Assembly: GCF_019249215.1 (NCBI RefSeq)
Contig: NZ_JAESDI010000013.1
Location: forward strand, 1 to 64,000
From: Alteromonas lipotrueae
GTDB taxonomy: Bacteria; Pseudomonadota; Gammaproteobacteria; Enterobacterales; Alteromonadaceae
Reading direction: 5' to 3'
Length of the DNA: 64,000 nt
A program made the translations under genes and the position numbers. Under the pieces are notes generated by a model. The model was not told the origin of the DNA. It saw only the letters and a list, made by a program, of their open reading frames with translations, and ran no database searches. The first letter of the stretch is position 1. Each line of letters starts with the position of its first letter. Below, in pieces: positions 8,592 through 17,677 of this stretch.

Positions 8592-9710
8592 CTAAAGCGC
8601 CGCCTTCCATGCCTTTTCAGGAAGTAAATATAACCCACTTTGGTGAGTGCTACCTTCCCCGACAATATGCCCAACACCTGCAGCCATTACAGCCAAGGTA
8701 ACGTCAAAAGCATTCAAGCTATCACCATAGCCCGCAGTAAGGTTAAACATAGAGCCATCAGCCAGTAAGAATAGGGTTTTACCATTTAAGGTATAAGCAT
8801 TCACGTAAGGCATGGGTTCGCAGTGGTTGGCATGTGCTTTAAGATATGGCACATCGATTTCTTGCGCCACATGCCCAACATTCAATATAAAGGTGCCTTC
8901 TTTCATCGCATCCAAATGCTTTGCACTTACCACACCGTAACCGCCAGTGGCAGTGGCAATAACATCGGCATCTTTTACCGCGCAGCCCAAATCAACTACC
9001 GGCCAACCATCATATTTAGCTTGCAGCGCGCGAGCAGGATCGAGTTCTGCTACTTGCACTTGTGCACCAAAAGCCTTTGCAGATGCCGCCACGCCCTGCC
9101 CCACTAAACCATAACCTATGACGACTACTACTTTTTCATGCAGGGTAAGATGTGTGGTTTGGAAAAACGTTTGCCAAGCACTTAAACCCACCATATGACG
9201 ATTGTGTAAGCCTTCTTTAACGGGCAAATCATCCCAGTTAAAAATAGGATATTCAGGCTGCATACCGTTTAACCGCGTAATACCTGAACCTGTGGCCTCT
9301 AAACCAGCCACAATGTTCGGGACCTTCGCGTTTGCTTGCACTTTTTCATGTAAGCGCGTGGTTAAATCGGCCCCCATTTCACACAAATGAGTGGGTTTCC
9401 AAGCCAAGGCTTTGTCAAAAGAGTCTGACCAATCGGCGTTACTCATGTCTCGCCATGCATGAGCCGCAGCCCCTTTATCTACCAGATACTTTACCACATC
9501 ATCTTGAACGGTAGTGGGGTTACAGGTTGTTAGAAAAACCTCACACCCACGAGATAATAACCCTTCAACCAATGGAGCCATCTTTAAATCTAAGTGCATA
9601 TTACAGGCTAGCCTAATGCCGTCTAAGCTTGGAAGAGAGGAAATAGCTTCACGAGTGCGCGGCATATGTAAACTGGCCCATGAAAGCTCAGCTTGAAAAT
9701 CTTGGTACAT
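8592..9710 (-). CDS. S-adenosylhomocysteinase-like NAD-binding protein
   Basis: The product is 372 residues and collinear with S-adenosylhomocysteine hydrolase. An N-terminal substrate domain (CNPTTVQDDVV segment near residue 63) is followed by the Rossmann motif GYGLVGQGVAASAKAFG at about residue 200 and a NVGH segment near 277. Canonical enzymes have about 430-470 residues. This one ends early, without the usual Lys-Pro-x-x-Tyr-Arg-Tyr tail. By hand alignment the catalytic Asp131 position reads Met (CEMGADLT), Asp190 reads His (KEGLHN), and the Lys186 and Glu156 equivalents remain. It may therefore not be a standard SAH hydrolase. It is a single gene with no methionine-cycle neighbours in the window. 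Confidence 0.8.
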   Translation of the reverse strand: MYQDFQAELSWASLHMPRTREAISSLPSLDGIRLACNMHLDLKMAPLVEGLLSRGCEVFLTTCNPTTVQDDVVKYLVDKGAAAHAWRDMSNADWSDSFDKALAWKPTHLCEMGADLTTRLHEKVQANAKVPNIVAGLEATGSGITRLNGMQPEYPIFNWDDLPVKEGLHNRHMVGLSAWQTFFQTTHLTLHEKVVVVIGYGLVGQGVAASAKAFGAQVQVAELDPARALQAKYDGWPVVDLGCAVKDADVIATATGGYGVVSAKHLDAMKEGTFILNVGHVAQEIDVPYLKAHANHCEPMPYVNAYTLNGKTLFLLADGSMFNLTAGYGDSLNAFDVTLAVMAAGVGHIVGEGSTHQSGLYLLPEKAWKAAL

Positions 9711-9845
9711 AGAAAAGTCTTAGTGTCGAAAAGGAGAAGGCACTATAGTACGCCACAATATCTTCGCCCTACAACTATCAATGCAGAACAAAACTAGCTA
9801 ATCAAGGTATTGATATATAAAGATAGTTTTATATAGTTATGCTGC

Positions 9846-9901
9846 GCGCTGAGTTAACGACGCTTATTCAGCACAACAAGCGCAGCGCTTTAACTCAGTG
9901 C
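9846..9901 (-). terminator. Long hairpin downstream of the glycerophosphotransferase-like gene
   Basis: GCGCTGAGTTAA (9846-9857) pairs with TTAACTCAGTGC (9890-9901), 12 bp with one G-U pair. Further complementary GCTT/AAGC arms lie inside. It starts 6 nt after the stop codon of the minus-strand gene at 9907. There is no proper T tract, so it may stabilise the mRNA end rather than terminate. Confidence 0.45.
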
Positions 9902-9906
9902 CATTA

Positions 9907-10950
9907 TCAAAACTTCCAGTAGTTGAGTTTCTTTCTAATTTTGAAGTTTCTTAATAGGTTTCTAGGTTTTTTATCAACCCAATTACTGCCCACCATTACT
10001 TCAACCGCTTTCACCACCCGATGTGACGACTTTCCATCTAGATAGGGGGTAATTGATGGCCCGTATTTTTGAATGCTATCGATAAGTTCGGGCGAAGGTG
10101 ACAACGCTTGTTTTATTGCACCTTCTAGCGCATCGCTTTCTGTAATGTTAATAAAACAATCGAGCGGGTCGCGGTTATTTACCGTCACGACAGGTTTATT
10201 TAAAAGTAAGAATTCTTGAAAAATAGAGGAGTTGTCACAAATCATCACATCCGCTCTGTGCAACGCTTCGATGACTTGATTATTTTCAAAAAACATTAGG
10301 TTTTCACTTTCTAACGCTTTGTATTTTTCAACCGTAGAGGCGGCCATTTTCGGGTGCAGTGTCACTAACCACTGCCAGTTCCCGCTTTGACTTAACCGTT
10401 TAACCTCATCATAGACGAACTCGGCGCAGGACAAGGATGCAGAGAAAGTAGAACCAAATAGCACCTGCGGTTTATCGTAGTGTTCTGTCGATTGATATTG
10501 AAATAATGAGTCTAATTTTACCCACCCGGTTTCAACCACATTGTAATGGCCTTTATTACTGCGTGCTAATGTACCCGTGCGTTCAGGCCCTTCTGTGCAA
10601 TATAAGTCGAACAGCCCACGTTCGGGATAAACATTGCCTCGTTTACTTTCATTAAGACCATGAAAGACCTGCACTTTAATGCCGGGAATGAAATTTGGCA
10701 CTCTATCGCCGGGGACGAACACAGCATCAGGTTTAAAGCTTATCGCTTGCTCAATGGAAGCTAATGCCTGCTCGCTTTCGTGTAAAAAGTGTTTGGACGC
10801 ATCATTTCCCACCACCAACCATTTAACCTGATGACCTTGCTTTATCGCTTCATTTTGTATGGGGCGAAGTATGTCGAAGGAGTAATTTTGTTCTACATAT
10901 AAAAGAAAATTTAAGGGTTTCCCCACAGTACTAGATGGCGATGCATGCAT
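9907..10950 (-). CDS. CDP-glycerol glycerophosphotransferase-like protein
   Basis: The product has 347 residues from the ATG at 10950, which has a GAAGGG ribosome site 7 nt upstream. A longer frame to 11019 lacks this support. The C-terminal half fits the CDP-glycerol:poly(glycerophosphate) glycerophosphotransferase superfamily: a LHPKM segment, then ADVMICDNSSIFQEFLLLNKPVV, with the CDNSS-type motif and an acidic residue before the PVV strand. The fold is GT-B. In Gram-negative bacteria such proteins add or process polyol phosphates in surface polysaccharides, or act as sugar/UDP-GlcNAc epimerase relatives, so the substrate is uncertain. It stands alone, without a polysaccharide cluster beside it. 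Confidence 0.75.
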   Translation of the reverse strand: MHASPSSTVGKPLNFLLYVEQNYSFDILRPIQNEAIKQGHQVKWLVVGNDASKHFLHESEQALASIEQAISFKPDAVFVPGDRVPNFIPGIKVQVFHGLNESKRGNVYPERGLFDLYCTEGPERTGTLARSNKGHYNVVETGWVKLDSLFQYQSTEHYDKPQVLFGSTFSASLSCAEFVYDEVKRLSQSGNWQWLVTLHPKMAASTVEKYKALESENLMFFENNQVIEALHRADVMICDNSSIFQEFLLLNKPVVTVNNRDPLDCFINITESDALEGAIKQALSPSPELIDSIQKYGPSITPYLDGKSSHRVVKAVEVMVGSNWVDKKPRNLLRNFKIRKKLNYWKF

Positions 10951-11155
10951 ATTCTTACCCTTCAATTTCAAACTTAAACCAAAACAACGAATAGTAATGA
11001 GGCTGCAACTTTTTAGCAAATGGCTTTTGCAATCGTTACGCTGCGATCAATATTTACGCAGAATACGTACAAAACACTTAGATCATTCAATGTTTTTTGC
11101 TCATCGATTTTATACTGAAACCGATGGGTATATTAGCTATTAAGGGGAAGGCTCA

Positions 11156-12244
11156 GTGCCATCTGAATTACATAAATCACGGGCAATTGCGGCGCTTAAA
11201 AACGGGTTTATTGCTGACGCTTTGGCAATGCCAGTACATTGGTATTATAACCCAGCGGACATTTTAAAAGATTTCCCCGGCGGCATTCAGCAATTTGAAG
11301 ACGCACCATCATTTCACCCCTCCTCTATTATGTCTTTGCATTCCACCAGCCAAGGGGGCCGGTCCAAAGTATCTAAGCAGGAAAAGAAAGACATTGTGGG
11401 CGACGTAATTTTAAAGGGTAAGCGACAATATTGGACTGGCGCTAATCAGCATTACCATCAAGGCATGAAAGCCGGAGAAAACACCTTAAACGCTCATTGC
11501 GCTAGAGTGGCACTGCGGGCTTCAACCGGTATTTATCAACAAGCTGCTTTTTTAGATGGGTACATTAAACTGCTGTGCGCAGATAAGCCAGCTCACCCAG
11601 ACACCTACGCGGAATCGTATCATAGAGGCTTTTTTGCTAACCTAGCTGCCGGAAAGCCTGCCAATGATTGCGGCGCAGTGACTCACGATACGGCATCTAT
11701 AGGTGGCCTTGTTACCATTGGGCCTGTAGCGCTTAGCTGTGCCCTTAAGGGGGATGCACTGAATGACATTCAACGTCTCTGCAGAAATCACTTGTATTTA
11801 ACTCACCCCAGTGTAGACCTTGGTGCGGTTTGTGATGATTATGTCGAACTGCTGTATCGATTGCTCTACCGCACGGACGAATCGCCTCAAGACATACTTG
11901 AAGATATTGCCCTACGGGGGAATCATATATCTTTGGCAAAGCTGGTTGCCAATAATAAAAGTGATATCGAAATAGTGGGTCGTCAATTCTCTCCTGCATG
12001 CTACATTTCTGATGCATGGCCCAGTGTGCTGTATTTTGCCTACCGCTACGTAGACGATGAAAAAAAAGCACTCACAGCCAACGCCAATGTAGGAGGGGAT
12101 AACGTGCACCGCGGTTTTGTATTGGGTACAATCATGGGTTTGATTGAAGGCGCGCCAATTCGCGACATGTTTGGACAACTTGCTGATACAGAAGAGTTAG
12201 AGCATGAAATAATAGGCGCTTGTTCGAATGAGCAGAAACGCTAG
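11156..12244 (+). CDS. ADP-ribosylglycohydrolase family protein
   Basis: The product has 362 residues and starts at GTG 11156 behind AAGGGGAAGG. The N-terminal segment GFIADALAMPVHW and C-terminal segment NVGGDNVHRG occupy the places of the two metal-binding motifs of DraG/ARH proteins. The C-terminal motif is GGDN rather than the usual GGDTDT, so the metal site is altered and activity on ADP-ribose is uncertain. The protein is cytoplasmic. It is followed after 51 bp by a RidA protein, and the two may be co-transcribed in a nucleotide or metabolite clean-up unit. Confidence 0.78.
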   Translation: MPSELHKSRAIAALKNGFIADALAMPVHWYYNPADILKDFPGGIQQFEDAPSFHPSSIMSLHSTSQGGRSKVSKQEKKDIVGDVILKGKRQYWTGANQHYHQGMKAGENTLNAHCARVALRASTGIYQQAAFLDGYIKLLCADKPAHPDTYAESYHRGFFANLAAGKPANDCGAVTHDTASIGGLVTIGPVALSCALKGDALNDIQRLCRNHLYLTHPSVDLGAVCDDYVELLYRLLYRTDESPQDILEDIALRGNHISLAKLVANNKSDIEIVGRQFSPACYISDAWPSVLYFAYRYVDDEKKALTANANVGGDNVHRGFVLGTIMGLIEGAPIRDMFGQLADTEELEHEIIGACSNEQKR

Positions 12245-12295
12245 GGTTGGATAAGCCAATTAATAAGCAAACTATAAATCTAATCACATAAATCC

Positions 12296-12667
12296 ATGGA
12301 TAAACCACCTATGACCATAGAGCGAATAGAAACAAAGCAGCGTATGAGCCGCATAGTAAAACATAACGGCACCATCTATTTATGCGGCCAAGTGTGCGCC
12401 GATGCAACCCAAGGTATTACCGAACAAACCCAAACTATGTTAGATAAAGTGGATACCTTGCTAGCACAAGCGGGTAGCGATAAAGAACATATTTTATCAG
12501 CCACTATTTACATCAAAAGCATGGAATACTTCGCCGAGATGAACGCCGTATGGGACAACTGGGTGCCAGAAGGCCAAGCCCCTGCTCGCGCTTGCGTTAC
12601 CGCAGATATGGCTCGTGAAGCGCTGTTAGTTGAAATAACCGTTATCGCTGCCGAGAAGCATTCGTAA
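12296..12667 (+). CDS. RidA family protein (YjgF/YER057c/UK114)
   Basis: The product has 123 residues and the typical RidA layout: the early YLCGQV strand, the middle region with [11 protein letters not shown], and the end [18 protein letters not shown], containing the conserved Arg (about residue 98) and Glu (about residue 114). RidA enzymes hydrolyse reactive enamine/imine intermediates made by PLP enzymes. Trimeric and cytoplasmic by family knowledge. Translation could begin at ATG 12296 or at the next ATG five codons later, and neither has a strong ribosome site. It follows the ADP-ribosylglycohydrolase-like gene. Confidence 0.85.
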   Translation: MDKPPMTIERIETKQRMSRIVKHNGTIYLCGQVCADATQGITEQTQTMLDKVDTLLAQAGSDKEHILSATIYIKSMEYFAEMNAVWDNWVPEGQAPARACVTADMAREALLVEITVIAAEKHS

Positions 12668-12743
12668 CAACCACAAATTGACGTTAGCGTGGCATATCTC
12701 ACTTAATTAGCAGTTGTCAGATAAAGCGATGTTGTAATAATTG

Positions 12744-13856
12744 CTATACCCCATTACTGGTAAAGAAATAGCCTGCCATTTTATTCAAAGAGTCTGGCCG
12801 AATATTTACCGCCGCCAACTTTTTACTATATAAGGGCGCAAGCTTTTCTCGTAACGTGTGAGCTAATTCATCAGGTGTGTATGTGCTCTCTGGTTTGCCT
12901 AGTGCAATAACATCTAAATCGATTTGTTTCGTTAGTGGGTCCCAACTAATATTAGTTGGGGCAAATTGCCCGGTCACCCCAGAAGAAACCGTCACTGCGG
13001 GGTCGGTTTGGATCTCTTCCTTCTCGTCGTACCGATTTTGATTCGCCGGCGTAGTGACTGATACCGCCTCTTTTGTATCCTTAAGTACCATTAGCCTAGA
13101 CAGCTGCCGGCGCCAGAATGGTGCACCTAACCCAGCCAGTAAACCCGTTAATACACACCCAAATATCCAGTCGATAGACATGCGATTGACGCCTTGTGCT
13201 AGCGGGCCAACTGAAAATGTTTTCGTTTCTTCGGTAGAAAGTTGATTCAATCTGTTTCTCAATTCAATCATTATACTACCGGCGTTAGTCGGATCACTCT
13301 CCGCCTGTAACTTATCGTTTAAACTTTCGACCTGCGTTTGAAGACGCGCCACCTTGTTTGCATCGTTACTTTCTAGCTCACTTATCAATGACACACTATT
13401 AATGTTTAGCGCTAGGGAAATTACGGTGGCTACACATGCCACTTTGATACCGGTCCTCAAACGAAATTGACTGGTGGCTCGATGGTCGCACTTCCCTACT
13501 CTGTCGGGCAACACCTGCTCTAATGTAGTAACCACTTTGGGCGTTGACACTTTAAGTGCCGTAGACAAAATATTGTTCATCAGTACCGACCGATTTAAAT
13601 AAGGCTGTGGTTTGTCGCGTTCAGATGCCATTAACATATTAAGCTGCTCAAGTACGCTCGCACTTTGCGTGACATTAAGCTCAACATCATCCCTTAACGA
13701 CAACCTCACTTCTTCAACTACACATTGACACCATTCCTCAAAGCCTCGCGTTCGGGAGCCAGCCATTAATATAAGCCTATCTGTTACTAAGGCAGAAAAC
13801 TCAGCCACAGTAATAATCACCAATGTAAGCACTATGGCCGTATCAAGATAATCCAT
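12744..13856 (-). CDS. Coiled-coil inner-membrane protein of the CHAT/sigma module
   Basis: I do not recognise the family. The 370-residue product has a membrane helix near the N-terminus (residues 5-25), a second at about 135-158, a heptad-like coiled coil at about 160-195, and a third helix at about 228-248 followed by a basic RR pair. The C-terminal 100 residues are soluble and probably cytoplasmic. It begins 8 bp after the chymotrypsin-like gene, so it is the last gene of the same minus-strand unit. A role as membrane scaffold or substrate of the proteases upstream is only inference. Confidence 0.65.
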   Translation of the reverse strand: MDYLDTAIVLTLVIITVAEFSALVTDRLILMAGSRTRGFEEWCQCVVEEVRLSLRDDVELNVTQSASVLEQLNMLMASERDKPQPYLNRSVLMNNILSTALKVSTPKVVTTLEQVLPDRVGKCDHRATSQFRLRTGIKVACVATVISLALNINSVSLISELESNDANKVARLQTQVESLNDKLQAESDPTNAGSIMIELRNRLNQLSTEETKTFSVGPLAQGVNRMSIDWIFGCVLTGLLAGLGAPFWRRQLSRLMVLKDTKEAVSVTTPANQNRYDEKEEIQTDPAVTVSSGVTGQFAPTNISWDPLTKQIDLDVIALGKPESTYTPDELAHTLREKLAPLYSKKLAAVNIRPDSLNKMAGYFFTSNGV

Positions 13857-13864
13857 AATTTACC

Positions 13865-14581
13865 TCACAAGTCTAAAGATAAAGTATCGTTTTTAAATTT
13901 AGGAATAAACCGGTTGGCATTTTGAATAAAATCAACGGCGGGTAGCATGTACCCCTTATTCCCATCGCCAGCGATATGCATACCCAGCAGCGTTTTCCCA
14001 TCACTACTAAGGACTGGTGAACCACTATCCCCACGCTTCGTCTCTCCATCGTAACTCGCAATAAGGCGATGTACCGCTTGAATACGGTTAAGCTCAGGCC
14101 CATAGGATACAATTTGTTGGTTGCCTCTTTTAGCGCATACATTGGATAGACTGATGGCACTTGCAGTGTTTTTAGGGGCAGTGACTTTGCCGCGCGGACT
14201 GTGCATGATGGCTGTCTTTGGTAATTCATCCATGTAATACAAAATTTTTGTCGGCACGGGCCCTGGAATAGCATTGCGTGCAAGCTCGAGGTTCTGTGGT
14301 TCTACTTTTGCAAACGCGACATCGAAGCTCCATGTATCAGTACCAAGCGGGGCGATATTTCCGCAAATACCGGTATAGCTCGCAATAACCTTTCCCGCAT
14401 GTTTAATGGTGGCCTGCTGACAAGGCTGCTCGATGTTGTTAGCTAATAATCCAAATAGGTGAAAACAGCTTACAAGGTAATGCTCTGTATCACCTATATT
14501 ACCCGTGCATCGCACTAACGCTACAGCACTACCGGAATCCGTTTCTTTTGTTTGAGTATTGATGACATCGATATAGCTCAT
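13865..14581 (-). CDS. Chymotrypsin-fold serine protease of the CHAT/sigma module
   Basis: The product has 238 residues and a readable trypsin-like catalytic triad: His41 (SCFHLF), Asp87 (SFDVAF) and Ser186 (RGDSGSPV). No signal peptide or membrane segment is visible, so as read the protease is cytoplasmic, unusual for this fold. It overlaps the upstream lipoprotein gene by 4 bp (ATGA) and precedes the coiled-coil membrane protein by 8 bp, so translation is coupled. Spacing suggests that it acts with the exported TPR-CHAT protein and the sigma/anti-sigma pair, perhaps cutting a regulator, but no target can be seen in sequence. Confidence 0.78.
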   Translation of the reverse strand: MSYIDVINTQTKETDSGSAVALVRCTGNIGDTEHYLVSCFHLFGLLANNIEQPCQQATIKHAGKVIASYTGICGNIAPLGTDTWSFDVAFAKVEPQNLELARNAIPGPVPTKILYYMDELPKTAIMHSPRGKVTAPKNTASAISLSNVCAKRGNQQIVSYGPELNRIQAVHRLIASYDGETKRGDSGSPVLSSDGKTLLGMHIAGDGNKGYMLPAVDFIQNANRFIPKFKNDTLSLDL

Positions 14582-16770
14582 TGCACTTTCCCCTCTTGTA
14601 AACTTTCAATCTTGGCTTTTATTTCCTCATAATTACTGAACTTTAAATCGATGTATCTTAGTGTTTTCCCCCATGGATAGCGCTCAAGCGACTTGTTAAT
14701 CGTCACTTTTGCTTGAGCGGCCAAATCCTCTACTTTATCTACATAAAGTGCGGGGCAAATTGAATCTAGAGCACACAGTGTCACGGTTAATACACCCTTG
14801 CTAAAATTCGAGTAGGCAAACGTAAAATCATCACCACAATCTCCAGCTTCCATAGGAGCGCGCAATGCACACTTTAGCCTTCCTACATCATCATCGGCTT
14901 CGCAAACATCAGGTGTTGAGCTCAAGGCATTTGCTAAGCTTGCATGAGGCGTTAGCTTCTCGTTACTGGTAATGTTTTTACAATGTAGACTTTTTAGTAG
15001 AGGGTCGGTGGCGAGCTTCGCGAGCAATGCGCTTTTCACCGCGTCTATATTCTTCGCTTCAGGGGGGAGAGAAAACTGACCGGCAAGCGCTATTTCTCCT
15101 GATATAGTGCTTCCTAATAACGCTGGGTTTTCCAAAACAATACCATTCGCATGTGTTCCCATTACCGGGTAGCCAATAACACCGAAGGTTTCATTCCATG
15201 TATTGGTTTTGCTATTTTCGCAGTTTTTCAACGCTGCTTGTGGTACCTCTATAACGTTCTCTTTCGCAGCATCACTTTCAGTTTTTTTAACTGGCTCTTT
15301 AATCGACACATTAATAATGGCGTGCTGAGTGCTGCTATCTTTCACTTTAATTGTGAAGGATTCGTCGGCTTTTGCTTCGCTAGTGAGTGTAACAATAATG
15401 CCTGAGCCACCTGCCACCGTCGAGACGTTTACCGATGAGTTAGGCGTTCTAGTTAACTGTGCGGAATAAGGCTTAGTTCCACCAGATACTTCAACGATTG
15501 CCGTTTGAATTACGCCCTGTGTAAATGCTAAAGAGGAATGATCGAGTTTTAGCTGGGTAGTAATATTATCAGTAAGGGCACCACAAGATTTAAACGTAGC
15601 TTCATTTAAGTTGAGGGGCATCGCCAATAAACCATTTAATTCGCTGGCTCTTGCCAACATAATTTGACGCTTCGCTTGCATCTCTCCCATGGCAACACTG
15701 ATGTTAGAAATGACTTTTTCGTAAACGCTTATAATCGCATTTTTAACGTTCTTAGCATTCTCGGCGTTCTCTTTGTTTTTTTTATCGAAGTCCCCCTTCG
15801 CCTGCGCTAACATGCCATCGAGAACTTTATTAACATCGGAACCGTCCGCACTAGCGAGTGTGGTTTGTAGTATTTCAGCGAAGTCTAACCCGGGCGTAAA
15901 ATATTGTGCGTAATCACTCAATGCAGCTATTTGCGAACCGATACTATCTGTACTCGCCAATGTTGACGTTAAGGCTTCATCGACGGCCACACGAATGCTA
16001 TCCACTTGCGCAAATACTCTAGGCCCAATCGTGGAAGACTTTGCAAGCAAGATGTTGGTGCTTTGAAGTAACTGTGCGGCTCGCTCTCTGTCGCTGTCTA
16101 TCACCTTTAACTGGGCCTGCGCTGCCGCTTTTAAGCTCTTGGTGGAATCATCATAAAGGAAGAGTTGGTTCACGGCGTTGGTCAAGTCTCCAGCCGCTAT
16201 GGCGTACTCATCCATTGCGCTACGAAGCCGTTCGGCATTGTTTTGAATATGCTGATAATTGCTAGTAATTCCCACCATAGGGCTAACAATATCTTTTATG
16301 CACACCATTGCTCGCATACCAGCAATATACTGCGCACGCCTGCCAACATTTTCATTTGCCGTTCCTAAATGATAGGCGCCCCCTCCGAGCAACCCCGCCG
16401 CTTTGAACGTATCAATATTGGCCTCGAAAGCTGCTAAACCCAATGTTACTGTGCCAAGGGCAATCAGGCCTTGGCTTAAATCTTGGCTCTGCTTTGCATC
16501 TTCTAAAAGCTTTCTGCGGTAGCCGTCGTAAGTGTAATCGACGTAAGCCATTGCCCGCTGAAGCTCTACTTCGCTTGACTCACACGAGGTGCAATTTTTT
16601 GTGTTAACGGGGCGAGGGTCCTCAACATAAGGAAAAGTAGTACAACCAAGTAGGGAGCTTACCAAAATACACATTGTCGATAATCGACTAGTGGTTTTTT
16701 CTCGGTTCAATAACTTACCGAATAGCGACTTGCCAAAATTGGCATAGCAGTCGGAATTAATCACGTTCAT
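14578..16770 (-). CDS. Large lipoprotein of the CHAT/sigma module
   Basis: The product has 730 residues from ATG 16770, where a GAGGG ribosome site precedes; upstream in-frame starts lack one. A lipobox (SSLLGC) follows a hydrophobic stretch, with the acylated Cys at about residue 43. The mature protein begins with a Cys-containing segment, has Ala/Gly-rich hydrophobic stretches at about 105-145, long helices in the middle, an Ig-like segment at about 425-495 (GGTKPYSAQLTRTPNSS) and a C-terminal domain with several Cys. I recognise no named family. It is preceded by a 209-bp gap and overlaps the serine protease gene by 4 bp. It probably sits on the periplasmic face of a membrane. Confidence 0.7.
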   Translation of the reverse strand: MNVINSDCYANFGKSLFGKLLNREKTTSRLSTMCILVSSLLGCTTFPYVEDPRPVNTKNCTSCESSEVELQRAMAYVDYTYDGYRRKLLEDAKQSQDLSQGLIALGTVTLGLAAFEANIDTFKAAGLLGGGAYHLGTANENVGRRAQYIAGMRAMVCIKDIVSPMVGITSNYQHIQNNAERLRSAMDEYAIAAGDLTNAVNQLFLYDDSTKSLKAAAQAQLKVIDSDRERAAQLLQSTNILLAKSSTIGPRVFAQVDSIRVAVDEALTSTLASTDSIGSQIAALSDYAQYFTPGLDFAEILQTTLASADGSDVNKVLDGMLAQAKGDFDKKNKENAENAKNVKNAIISVYEKVISNISVAMGEMQAKRQIMLARASELNGLLAMPLNLNEATFKSCGALTDNITTQLKLDHSSLAFTQGVIQTAIVEVSGGTKPYSAQLTRTPNSSVNVSTVAGGSGIIVTLTSEAKADESFTIKVKDSSTQHAIINVSIKEPVKKTESDAAKENVIEVPQAALKNCENSKTNTWNETFGVIGYPVMGTHANGIVLENPALLGSTISGEIALAGQFSLPPEAKNIDAVKSALLAKLATDPLLKSLHCKNITSNEKLTPHASLANALSSTPDVCEADDDVGRLKCALRAPMEAGDCGDDFTFAYSNFSKGVLTVTLCALDSICPALYVDKVEDLAAQAKVTINKSLERYPWGKTLRYIDLKFSNYEEIKAKIESLQEGKVQ

Positions 16771-16979
16771 GTTGCCCTCATAATCCATTTTTATTGGTAT
16801 ATATGAGCAGTGCACGAACCTTTATAATTCTCTCACCTAAATAGCATTTTTATTTTTTTGGGTAGGAGCAATACCAATGACGAGACGATAAAGACAGGAT
16901 TTAGCTGAGCCAGGCTTAACCTCTAGCCCAGCGCAACTACAAAGTAAGAATACAGCTAGCTAGTTCACGGTTGCGGTAC

Positions 16980-17654
16980 CTATGTACCTATACCACCACC
17001 GTGGGTAGTATTGTGTTTTAAAACTTCGAATAAATCTTTATCATGCGAATGAGAGCCATCACCATCGTGATCATGAGCTCCATTGTTACTAAATTGCTTA
17101 TCTCTATGAAAAACACGATACGTCATCCCATTTTGATTACCCCGATAAACGTATATTTGCATGGAATGGGGATGATCTGTCACGGGTTGAGCACCTTCTG
17201 TTCCGTGTTTAGGGTTATCTAAAGTCGGTATATAAAGAACCGTAAAATTTCCCGTTTCATAAACCTGATAGCAATTTCCGCTATAGCTGATGTCGTCAAT
17301 ATTATCTTTGTCAATTCCACTAGCGCCTGTAAATCCAACACTTATATTAGGTTTTGGCGTGTTTTGGCTTTTTGATTCGAACCTACAAGTACTTTCAAGC
17401 GCTAAAGCACTGCCACTTTTATCTAAAATTAGCGCTCCAAACCCGTTTATTCGTTGTGATTGAAGGGCGTCATCCGCCCCGCGAGTATCTATATCATTAC
17501 CTAAAAATTCGACGTCATAACTAGCAGTAATTTTCGATAGCATGCACTCTGCATCGTCATCGTTGCACTCTTTATTTTCATGTGAACAACCAAGTAAGGT
17601 TAAAAGTAATAATGTCAGTCCTACGGTTGATATCATTTTTTTGAATAAAGTCAT
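16980..17654 (-). CDS. Small lipoprotein with a His/Asp-rich tail
   Basis: The product has 224 residues. Residues 1-23 form a lipoprotein signal with lipobox LLGC. The mature part has four further Cys in the first 35 and central residues that could form disulfides. A run HDHDGDGSHSHD near residue 195 could bind Zn, Ca or another metal. I do not recognise the family. The gene starts 23 bp after the anti-sigma-like gene and belongs to the same minus-strand module. As a periplasmic lipoprotein it could sense or present a signal to the anti-sigma protein, which is inference only. Confidence 0.65.
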   Translation of the reverse strand: MTLFKKMISTVGLTLLLLTLLGCSHENKECNDDDAECMLSKITASYDVEFLGNDIDTRGADDALQSQRINGFGALILDKSGSALALESTCRFESKSQNTPKPNISVGFTGASGIDKDNIDDISYSGNCYQVYETGNFTVLYIPTLDNPKHGTEGAQPVTDHPHSMQIYVYRGNQNGMTYRVFHRDKQFSNNGAHDHDGDGSHSHDKDLFEVLKHNTTHGGGIGT

Positions 17655-17677
17655 TAGGGTCCGCTCCTAGTTATTGA

